From Oceanococcus sp041625325 (GTDB taxonomy: Bacteria > Pseudomonadota > Gammaproteobacteria > Nevskiales > Oceanococcaceae), in assembly GCA_041625325.1 (NCBI GenBank), contig JBFJTN010000211.1:1-6365 (forward strand): a stretch of 6,365 nt of DNA. The letters run 5' to 3'. Of the stretch, positions 1 through 5,498 are shown piece after piece. Numbering within the stretch: the stretch's first letter is position 1; every line of letters begins with the position of its first letter. The notes under the pieces are model-generated. The model saw only the letters and a program-made list of their open reading frames with translations. It searched no databases and was not told where the DNA came from. A program made the translations under genes and the position numbers.

Positions 1-1965
1 CTGCGCGAGGACCTGCGCCTGCTGCTGATGTCCGCCACCCTGGATGACACGGGTCTGGCCCGCCAGCTGGATGCGGCGGTGCTGCGCTCCGAAGGGCGCA
101 GCTACCCGGTGGAGATCCGCCACCAGCCGGTGGCCCGGGACCGCGAGATGCCGGCCGGCATTGCCCGGGTCATCCGTCAGGCGCTGCGGGAGGAATCCGG
201 CAGCCTGCTGGTGTTCCTGCCCGGCGAGGGCGAGATCCGCCAGCTCGCCGGCCTGCTCGGCGACCTGCCGGACGACTGCCGGGTGCAGCCCCTGTACGGT
301 CGCCTGTCGCGGGAGGCGCAGCAGGCCGCGATCGCGCCGGCGCCGGCCGGGCAGCGCAAGATCGTGCTGGCCACGTCGGTGGCCGAGACCAGCCTGACCA
401 TCGCCGGGGTGCGGGTGGTGATCGATGCCGGCCTGGCCCGGGTGCCGGTGTTCGACCCCAATGCCGGCTTCACCCATCTGGCCACCCGCCGGGTCAGCCA
501 GGACGCCGCCGACCAGCGGGCCGGCCGGGCCGGTCGCCTGGAGCCCGGCCTGTGCCTGCGTCTGTGGTCTTCGGAGGAAGCGCTGGCGCCGCTGCGCACG
601 CCGGAGATCCGCAGCAGCGATCTGGCCGCCACCGCCCTGAACGCGGCGGCCTGGGGCAGCGAGCCGGCCTGGCTGGAAGCGCCGCCGGCCGGGCCCTGGG
701 CCCAGGCCCGCGCACTGCTGCGCGAGCTGCGACTGAGCGATGCGCAGGACCGCATCACCGCCGATGGCCGCCAGGTGGTGGACTGGGGTGCGCATCCGCG
801 CATCGGTCGCCTGCTGATCGACGCGCCTGTCGCGGACCGGCCCATGGCCTGCGACCTCGCCGCCCTGCTGGAGGCCGACCGGCGTGGTGGCGACGACATC
901 GACATCCATCTGCTCTGGCTGGCCTGGCGGCGGGGCGGGGCGCCGGCCGCGCTGCGCCAGGCGCTGGATCGCGAATCGGCGCGCTGGCGCCGTCGCCTCG
1001 GGCTGGGGGAGGAGATCATCGAGGCGGATGCGGGCCTGTTGCTGGCGCCGGCTTTCCCGGACCGCATCGCCCTGGCCCGGGACGAGCGGGGCAGCTACCA
1101 GCTGGCCATGGGCCGGGGAGCCCGCCTGCCTGCGTCGCATCCTCTGGCCGGGCAGGACTGGCTGGTGGTGCCGGACCTGGACGGCAAGGGCGAAGGCCGC
1201 ATCCGCCTGGCCGCGGCCTACAGGCGCGAGGCGCTGGAGCGGCAGTTTGCCGAGGAGATCGCCTGGCGGCCGAGCCTGAGCTTCAATCCGGCCAGCGGCG
1301 TGGTCGATGCCCGGGAGCAGCTGGCCTTTCGCCGCCTGCAGCTGCAGCAGCGCCCGCTGGCCCGGCCGCAGCCCGAGGATCTGCGCCTGGCCCTGCTCGA
1401 GGGGATTCGCGCCCTGGGGGTGGAGCGTCTGGCCTGGCGGGACGAGGCGGAAGCCCTGCGCCTGCGGCTGGATCATCTGGCCCGGGCCGACCCGGACTGG
1501 CCGGCCTGTGATTTCGCCAGCCTGCAGGCGCAGCTGGATGACTGGCTGGGCCCCTGGCTGTCCGGGCTGCGGCGCCTGGACGCACTGGGGCCGGCGCTGC
1601 TGGCCAGCGCCCTGAAAGCGCGCCTCAGCCCGGCCCAGCTGGGCCGCCTGGATCAGCTGGCGCCGGCGGCCTTTACCCTGCCGGGCGGTCGCCGCTGCCG
1701 GCTGGACTACGCCGCGGAGGATGGGCCGGTGCTGGCCGTGCGCATGCAGGACATGTACGGCCAGGACGCCACCCCGCTGGTCGCCGGCCGCCCGGTGCTG
1801 CTGCACCTGCTGTCGCCGGCCCGCCGGCCCCTGGCGGTGACCCGCGACCTGCCCAGCTTCTGGCGCAACGCCTATCCGGAGGTGCGCAAGCAGATGCGTG
1901 GGCGCTATCCCAAGCACGCCTGGCCGGAGCGGCCCTGGGAAGCGCCCGAGCCGTCACGCCGCTGA
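1..1965 (+). CDS. hrpB: ATP-dependent helicase HrpB, 5'-truncated by window edge
   Basis: This is a DEAH-box (superfamily 2) helicase of the HrpB type, a cytoplasmic NTP-dependent RNA helicase-like protein whose physiological role is poorly defined. The reading frame is open from base 1, so the ATG at 28 is an internal Met inside motif III (LLMSATLD, visible residues 7-15) and not the start. Walker A and the DEAH box lie upstream of the window. About 150-160 residues are missing if it matches the usual HrpB length of roughly 810-840; 654 are visible. Then come motif IV-like LLVFLPGEGEI (about 69-79), motif V VLATSVAETSLTI (about 122-134) and motif VI QRAGRAGR (about 172-179), followed by an HA2-like helical region and a long C-terminal region. 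The tail PSFWRNAYPEVRKQMRGRYP (from about 618) is the diagnostic HrpB C-terminal motif, which separates it from HrpA. It ends in TGA with no frameshift. The visible part is very GC-rich. The identification is firm; the function is known only at family level. Confidence 0.95.
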   Translation: MREDLRLLLMSATLDDTGLARQLDAAVLRSEGRSYPVEIRHQPVARDREMPAGIARVIRQALREESGSLLVFLPGEGEIRQLAGLLGDLPDDCRVQPLYGRLSREAQQAAIAPAPAGQRKIVLATSVAETSLTIAGVRVVIDAGLARVPVFDPNAGFTHLATRRVSQDAADQRAGRAGRLEPGLCLRLWSSEEALAPLRTPEIRSSDLAATALNAAAWGSEPAWLEAPPAGPWAQARALLRELRLSDAQDRITADGRQVVDWGAHPRIGRLLIDAPVADRPMACDLAALLEADRRGGDDIDIHLLWLAWRRGGAPAALRQALDRESARWRRRLGLGEEIIEADAGLLLAPAFPDRIALARDERGSYQLAMGRGARLPASHPLAGQDWLVVPDLDGKGEGRIRLAAAYRREALERQFAEEIAWRPSLSFNPASGVVDAREQLAFRRLQLQQRPLARPQPEDLRLALLEGIRALGVERLAWRDEAEALRLRLDHLARADPDWPACDFASLQAQLDDWLGPWLSGLRRLDALGPALLASALKARLSPAQLGRLDQLAPAAFTLPGGRRCRLDYAAEDGPVLAVRMQDMYGQDATPLVAGRPVLLHLLSPARRPLAVTRDLPSFWRNAYPEVRKQMRGRYPKHAWPERPWEAPEPSRR

Positions 1966-1994
1966 GCCGCGCCCGCGGATGCCGCCCTGCGGCA
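1966..1994 (+). terminator. GC-rich inverted repeats just after hrpB, weak terminator candidate
   Basis: Two small inverted repeats sit directly after the hrpB stop. CCGCG/CGCGG (1967-1971 with 1974-1978) leaves only two unpaired bases. TGCCGC/GCGGCA (1980-1985 with 1989-1994) forms a 6-bp stem around the loop CCT. No T-run follows (the next bases are ATGGTGGTAG), so this is not a textbook intrinsic terminator. It may slow polymerase or protect the hrpB 3' end, or it may simply reflect the high GC content. Confidence 0.25.
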
Positions 1995-2033
1995 ATGGTG
2001 GTAGATTTCCCGGCTTGAGGATCAACACATCAT

Positions 2034-2040
2034 GAGGGAG
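2034..2040 (+). promoter_or_regulatory. Shine-Dalgarno sequence favouring the ATG at 2047
   Basis: GAGGGAG ends six bases before the ATG at 2047, which is good spacing. The alternative in-frame ATG at 2032 has its own possible site, GAGGA at 2017-2021, ten bases upstream. That start would add MRENG ahead of a signal peptide that is already canonical when it begins at 2047. I therefore prefer 2047, but the start is not settled. Confidence 0.6.
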
Positions 2041-2046
2041 AACGGG

Positions 2047-2517
2047 ATGAAGACCTGGATTGCAGGCCTGGCCCTGCTGAGTTCCGGCCTGGCCATGGCC
2101 GCCGACCGCAGCAGCGCCCCCGAGGGCGCCTACGCCTACATCATTTCACCGGCCCACGGCGAGACCGTGAGCAGCCCGGTGCTGGTCCGCTTCGGCCTGG
2201 CCGGGGTGGGGGTGGCGCCGGCCGGGGTGGAGCGCAGCAACACCGGCCATCACCATCTGCTGATCGACATGGACGAGCTGCCGCCGGCCAATGAACCGCT
2301 GCCGGCCAGCGACAAGCTGATCCATTTCGGCGCCGGTCAGACCGAGGCCCTGGTCGAGCTCACGCCGGGCACCCACAAGCTGCAGCTGGTGCTGGGCAAT
2401 CACCAGCACGTGATGCACAAGCCGGTGGTGAAGTCGAAGCCGATCACGATCACGGTGCGCGCGCCCAAGGCCGAGCCGCAGGAGAAGAAACCCGGCCTGC
2501 CGGGTCTGTTCCAGTAA
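2047..2517 (+). CDS. Secreted DUF4399 domain protein, histidine-rich
   Basis: This is a small exported protein (156 residues from the preferred start; 161 if it begins at 2032). A Sec signal peptide is clear: positive start MKT, hydrophobic core WIAGLALLSSGLAM and an A-M-A cleavage site, giving a mature N-terminus near residue 19 in the periplasm. The body matches what I know of the DUF4399 family: ISPAHGETVSSPVLVRFGL (about 33-51), GVAPAGVE (about 55-62), TGHHHLLID (about 66-74), HFGAGQTE (about 93-100), GTHKLQLVLGNHQHVMH (about 108-124) and a final PITITV strand. This pattern suggests a compact beta-sandwich. The molecular function is unknown for the family. Eight His residues (68-70, 93, 110, 119, 121, 124) plus Met123 lie in its conserved blocks and could bind a metal; that is inference. 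The C-terminal KAEPQEKKPGLPGLF is Pro/Lys-rich and probably disordered. It stands between hrpB and the hydrolase on the same strand, with gaps on both sides, so no tight operon is evident. Confidence 0.85.
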   Translation: MKTWIAGLALLSSGLAMAADRSSAPEGAYAYIISPAHGETVSSPVLVRFGLAGVGVAPAGVERSNTGHHHLLIDMDELPPANEPLPASDKLIHFGAGQTEALVELTPGTHKLQLVLGNHQHVMHKPVVKSKPITITVRAPKAEPQEKKPGLPGLFQ

Positions 2518-2524
2518 GGCCGCA

Positions 2525-2561
2525 GCCCCGCCCGTGATGCCGATCCGGCGGCGGGCGGGGC
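2525..2561 (+). terminator. Nested GC-rich hairpin between DUF4399 gene and hydrolase gene
   Basis: GCCCCGCCCG (2525-2534) pairs perfectly with CGGGCGGGGC (2552-2561), a 10-bp stem. Inside the loop GCCG (2539-2542) pairs with CGGC (2546-2549) around ATC, so the two can stack as one long hairpin. It begins seven bases after the TAA stop of the DUF4399 gene. The following bases, GCCTTCTGCACC, contain no real T-run. It could be a weak intrinsic terminator, a 3'-end-protecting stem, or an attenuator in front of the hydrolase gene. Confidence 0.45.
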
Positions 2562-2592
2562 GCCTTCTGCACCCGCTGTTGGCACCTCCGGC

Positions 2593-3369
2593 ATGAGGCT
2601 GCTGTGGCTGCCGGCCCTGGCCCTGCTGCTCTATGCGGGGCTGTGCCTGTTCGTGTTCGTCGTCCAGCGCGGCCTGATCTACTACCCGGTACCCGCCCGG
2701 GAACTGCCGGGCGCGGCCCGCGAGGACATCCCGGTGCCCGGCGGCCAGCTCCGGCTGTGGGTGCTGCGGCCGCAGGCCGGCCCCGCCCTGATCTACTTCG
2801 GCGGCAACGCGGAGGATGTCTCGGCTCATCGGGGCGATTTCGAGCGCCTGTTTCCGGGCCACGCCGTCTATCTGGTCAACCACCGTGGCTATGGCGGCAG
2901 CAGCGGGACGCCGAGCGAGACGGCCCTGCTGGGCGATGCGCTGGCCGTGCATGATGCGCTGGCCGCGCGCCACGACCGCATTGCGGTGATCGGGCGCAGT
3001 CTGGGCTCCGCGGTGGCGCTGCATCTGGCGGCGCAGCGGCCGGTGGAGAAGCTGGCGCTGGTCACCCCCTTCGACAGCCTGGCCGCGGTGGCCCAGCATC
3101 ATTTTCCCTGGCTACCGGTCCGCTGGCTGATGCGTGATCGCTACCACGGCGCCGCCTGGGCCGGCCGGATCACGGCGCCGGTGATGGTGGTGCTGGCCGG
3201 GCGGGACGAGGTGATCCCGCGCCCGCGCAGCGAGGCCCTGATCGCGGCGCTGCCGCCCGATCGCCTGCAGCAGATCACGCTGCCGCAGGCCGGGCACAAT
3301 GATCTCGACGCCTTTCCCGCCTATGCGGCGGCGCTGGCGCGCTTCGTGCAGGGCGCGCCGGCGTCCTAG
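2593..3369 (+). CDS. Membrane-anchored alpha/beta hydrolase (serine hydrolase)
   Basis: This is a 258-residue alpha/beta-hydrolase-fold protein, probably an esterase, lipase, thioesterase or peptidase-like enzyme; the substrate cannot be assigned. Residues about 4-25 form one hydrophobic segment (WLPALALLLYAGLCLFVFVV) followed by QRGLIYYP, an uncleaved N-terminal anchor of the kind seen in ABHD13/BEM46-like bacterial hydrolases. The catalytic domain then follows: the oxyanion-region loop YFGGNAEDV (about 68-76), NHRGYGGSSGTPSE (about 96-109), the nucleophile elbow GRSLGS with Ser136, the acid in GRDEVIP (Asp205) and AGHND with His235. The triad is complete and the length is normal for the group, so it should be active. 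No convincing Shine-Dalgarno sequence precedes the ATG; the leader reads GGCACCTCCGGC. The start is nevertheless supported by the fit of the anchor helix and the absence of a better in-frame start. Its stop shares four bases with the convergent barrel gene. Confidence 0.9.
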   Translation: MRLLWLPALALLLYAGLCLFVFVVQRGLIYYPVPARELPGAAREDIPVPGGQLRLWVLRPQAGPALIYFGGNAEDVSAHRGDFERLFPGHAVYLVNHRGYGGSSGTPSETALLGDALAVHDALAARHDRIAVIGRSLGSAVALHLAAQRPVEKLALVTPFDSLAAVAQHHFPWLPVRWLMRDRYHGAAWAGRITAPVMVVLAGRDEVIPRPRSEALIAALPPDRLQQITLPQAGHNDLDAFPAYAAALARFVQGAPAS

Positions 3370-4616
3370 AGGTAGTAGCTCCAGGTCAGGCGCAGATGAT
3401 CGTCCTGCCGGATCGCGTGGAAGTTCTCGTCCTCGGGCGCCACCGCATTGAAGAGGCGCAGCTCCAGCTCCAGCTTGCTGCTGCCGGACAGGCGCCGGCT
3501 GGCCTCGATGCTGGCGAAGCGGCTGCCGTGCTCCAGGTCGACCAGCACCCCGGCCAGCAGGCTGGAGTCGGCCACGTCATTGGCCACCAGTCGCGCGCCC
3601 AGGAACAGGTCGTTCTGGAAGGCGGCGGCGCTGCGCCGGCCGCGCTCGTCCCACTGGTATTCGGCCAGCCAGCCGATGTCCATCGCGCTGTCGAAGACGC
3701 CATAGGCGGTGTATTCGAAGCCGCCGGTGGCGGCGGCATAGCGACGGGCCGCCAGGGCCGGGCTGCCGTCCGGGTTCTGGCGCAGGACGTGCTCATCGCG
3801 CCACACCGCCTCCAGCTTCAGCAGCCAGGACCCCAGGGTGTACTGGGCGTCCAGGCCGGCCTGGTCGAGCTGGCCGTACCAGGGGCGCAGGTCGGTGGGC
3901 TGCGGGCCGTCGGGGCTGTCCACGAAGCCCACCGGCAGCAGCTGCGGGTCGCGGTGGGTGCCGGAGAACCAGGACAGGCCGTAATCCAGCGCGCCGACAT
4001 AGCCCTGCAGGCGCAGCGCATAGTCCAGATGGCGATCCTCCTCGGAGGACTGGTACAGCGGGCGATCGCTGTTCACCGGCAGCGGTGGTCGCAGCCGGCC
4101 TTCGGCGCCGGCGAAGCTGCGCTCGCGGAAGGCGGGCAGCAGGAAACCCTGCAGGCTGACCGGCCCCTGCGACCAGCCCAGCTTGAGCATGGGCTGGCCG
4201 AGCTTGTCCTCGCCGTCAATGTTCTCGATGGCATCGTCCTGGTTGATGATGTCGACCAGGTGGAGGAACTCGGTGCGGCCCCAGAACACGCGGGAGACGC
4301 CGAGTCGCAATTCGAAGGCGCGGTACAGGGCCTGGACATGAAACTCGCGCAGGTCCAGGTGGCTGCGCTCTTCGTCCATGGAATCCCAGCGGCCGAAGGG
4401 CGTGACGGTGAGGCTGATATCACCGCGGCGCCACTGCGCGTACCACTCGGGCTGCAGGCTGATCGAGGCGCCGGCATCGCCCTGTCGCGGATCGGCGGCC
4501 TGCTGCCAGAACCAGCGGCCCTCCATGGTGATGTCGGTGTCCAGGCGCTGTTCCATGCCGCTGGCGACCAGCGGGCACAGGGCCAGGATGAGGCTTGCGG
4601 ATGCGGTCCTTCGCAT
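3366..4616 (-). CDS. Predicted outer-membrane beta-barrel protein, third gene of RND/LolA-like operon
   Basis: This 416-residue protein has a short signal peptide (MRR, then TASASLILALCPLVA, cleavage probably after Ser19 or Gly20). The mature part is full of alternating polar/hydrophobic strands rich in Trp, Tyr, Gly and Asp, such as EWYAQWRRGDISLTVTPFGRW (about 57-77), LDYGLSWFSG (about 210-219), WLAEYQWDE (about 316-324) and LELELRLFN (about 382-390). It ends HLRLTWSYYL, resembling a barrel-insertion signal except that Leu is the last residue in place of the usual Phe/Tyr/Trp. The block FWGRTEFLHLVDIINQDD (111-128) followed by EDKLGQPM (136-143) looks like the most family-specific part. I associate this block with hypothetical proteins encoded beside RND and LolA-like genes; a distant relation to the DUF1302 barrels is possible but unproven. 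The start is supported by GGGGAA at 4622-4627 (minus strand). By context it is the outer-membrane partner of the two upstream genes. Its substrate, and whether it is a pore, are unknown. Confidence 0.75.
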   Translation of the reverse strand: MRRTASASLILALCPLVASGMEQRLDTDITMEGRWFWQQAADPRQGDAGASISLQPEWYAQWRRGDISLTVTPFGRWDSMDEERSHLDLREFHVQALYRAFELRLGVSRVFWGRTEFLHLVDIINQDDAIENIDGEDKLGQPMLKLGWSQGPVSLQGFLLPAFRERSFAGAEGRLRPPLPVNSDRPLYQSSEEDRHLDYALRLQGYVGALDYGLSWFSGTHRDPQLLPVGFVDSPDGPQPTDLRPWYGQLDQAGLDAQYTLGSWLLKLEAVWRDEHVLRQNPDGSPALAARRYAAATGGFEYTAYGVFDSAMDIGWLAEYQWDERGRRSAAAFQNDLFLGARLVANDVADSSLLAGVLVDLEHGSRFASIEASRRLSGSSKLELELRLFNAVAPEDENFHAIRQDDHLRLTWSYYL

Positions 4617-4621
4617 GGCGT

Positions 4622-4627
4622 TTCCCC
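4622..4627 (-). promoter_or_regulatory. Ribosome binding site of the beta-barrel gene
   Basis: Read on the minus strand, GGGGAA lies five bases before the ATG at 4616-4614. It is a moderate Shine-Dalgarno match and supports this start, which also gives a sensible signal peptide. Confidence 0.5.
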
Positions 4628-4667
4628 GGGTCTTGCTGTTCTCGTGTCTGTGGCGGTGCAGTCGTGA

Positions 4668-4698
4668 CGGGCCCGCCGCCGCGAGGGCAGCGGGCCCG
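4668..4698 (-). terminator. Intercistronic GC hairpin between LolA-like and barrel genes
   Basis: CGGGCCCGC (4668-4676) pairs with GCGGGCCCG (4690-4698), a perfect 9-bp stem with a 13-base loop. Each arm also contains the self-complementary CGGGCCCG. It lies 11 bases beyond the stop of the LolA-like gene. On the minus strand the downstream bases are TCACGACTGCACCGCC, with no T-run, so full termination is doubtful. It more likely acts as a 3'-end-protecting stem or partial attenuator that lowers expression of the barrel gene relative to the two upstream genes. Confidence 0.4.
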
Positions 4699-4709
4699 CG
4701 GGGCGAGGG

Positions 4710-5498
4710 CTAGCGGGCGCGGGCCAGCGAGGCCTGGTCGAAATCGCCCTCCGTGAGGCCGGTCTGGAACTTGTAGTCGGCAAAGCTCAGGGTGGTGGAC
4801 TTGCCGGTCTGCAGGTTCACCATCTCCAGGCGCTGCGGCCGCCAGTGTTTGTCCAGGTACTGCTGGTAGTCGTGGAAGCTCAGGGTTTTCAGGTGGCTCT
4901 GCTTGCGATCGTAGTACTCGATCTTCTGCGGCCGGTATTCGCTGGTGTCGATCCAGGTGATCTGCTTGGTGTAGCCGGACTTCTCATCCACCGGATAACG
5001 TTCGACCACGAAGCATTCCAGCTCGCCGCAGGGCTCGTTGCGCAGGTACTTGTAGGTGTATTTCTCGATCTCCTGCGAGGAGATGTCCTCGTAGGCGAAC
5101 TCCGAGCCCATGAAGGGGCCGGACTTGTTGTTCGAGGCAATGCGCTTGACCCGCTTGAGCGCCGGCAGGTACAGCCACTGGTCGTCGTTGCCGTCCTTGT
5201 GCGAGAAGGTCAGCAGGGCGGTGCCGCGCACGTCCTTGGGGTGATCGAAGATGATCAGGCCCTTGTCGCCGTCGTCGGCCACTTCCAGCGAGCGGCTGCG
5301 CATCTCGCGTTTGGATTCCTGGCCCTGGCGGTTGCGCAGGATCATCTCCATGGTGGTTTCGGCATCACCCCAGCCCGCGTCCCGGGCTTCGGCTTCCTGG
5401 GCGATGGCCAGGCCTTTCTCCTCGGGGGTTTCGGCGTGGGCCGCCGGGATCAGGCTGAATCCGGCCGCCAGCAGCAGGCTAGGCGTAAGCAGTTTCAT
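4710..5498 (-). CDS. Outer membrane lipoprotein-sorting-like periplasmic protein (LolA-fold)
   Basis: This 262-residue periplasmic protein is of the outer-membrane lipoprotein-sorting family, whose members share the LolA/LolB half-barrel fold that holds acyl chains. The signal peptide is clear (MKLLTPSLLLAAGFSLIPAAHA, cleavage after residue 22). The family's central signature is present: DVRGTALLTFSH (about 89-100), DDQWLYLPALKRVKRIASNN (about 105-124), then SGPFMGSEFAYEDI (126-139). It continues with strands such as YTKQITWIDTSEYRPQKIEYY (about 176-196, a plausible wall of the half-barrel). Cys157 and Cys162 (EPCGELECF) are the only cysteines in the mature protein and may form a disulfide. 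The ATG lies 20 nt inside the end of the upstream RND gene, with GAGGA (minus strand, 5511-5507) eight bases before it. It is longer than LolA itself (about 200 residues) and is not the housekeeping LolA, since no lolCDE-type context is present. It probably ferries a lipid or hydrophobic ligand between the RND pump and the outer membrane. Confidence 0.88.
   Translation of the reverse strand: MKLLTPSLLLAAGFSLIPAAHAETPEEKGLAIAQEAEARDAGWGDAETTMEMILRNRQGQESKREMRSRSLEVADDGDKGLIIFDHPKDVRGTALLTFSHKDGNDDQWLYLPALKRVKRIASNNKSGPFMGSEFAYEDISSQEIEKYTYKYLRNEPCGELECFVVERYPVDEKSGYTKQITWIDTSEYRPQKIEYYDRKQSHLKTLSFHDYQQYLDKHWRPQRLEMVNLQTGKSTTLSFADYKFQTGLTEGDFDQASLARAR

Noticed and set aside
695..706. 12-bp perfect palindrome CCTGGGCCCAGG
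   Set aside because: It lies inside hrpB coding sequence, encodes ordinary residues and is unsurprising at this GC content; nothing links it to a binding site.
177..1067. A 296-codon minus-strand open frame opposite hrpB
   Set aside because: It is a Ser/Arg/Ala-rich shadow with no recognisable motif; the plus strand carries unmistakable helicase motifs here.
1995..2031. Possible promoter elements (TAGATT at 2002-2007, TTGAGG at 2015-2020)
   Set aside because: Neither hexamer has a partner at suitable spacing, so no promoter can be supported even though one may exist upstream of the DUF4399 gene.
2199..2230. Direct repeat GGCCGGGGTGG (2199-2209 and 2220-2230)
   Set aside because: It encodes two Ala-Gly-Val stretches within a family-typical GVGVAPAGV motif, so protein constraint explains it.
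2146..3102. A 318-codon minus-strand open frame spanning the DUF4399 and hydrolase genes
   Set aside because: It crosses two well-supported genes and their intergenic gap, and its product is a repetitive Arg/Gln/Ala-rich sequence typical of shadow frames.
3396..4667. A 423-codon plus-strand open frame lying antisense to the barrel gene
   Set aside because: It is an unbroken mirror frame of the kind GC-rich genes produce. Its translation has no domain, signal or motif, whereas the minus-strand reading has a signal peptide, barrel strands and operon context.
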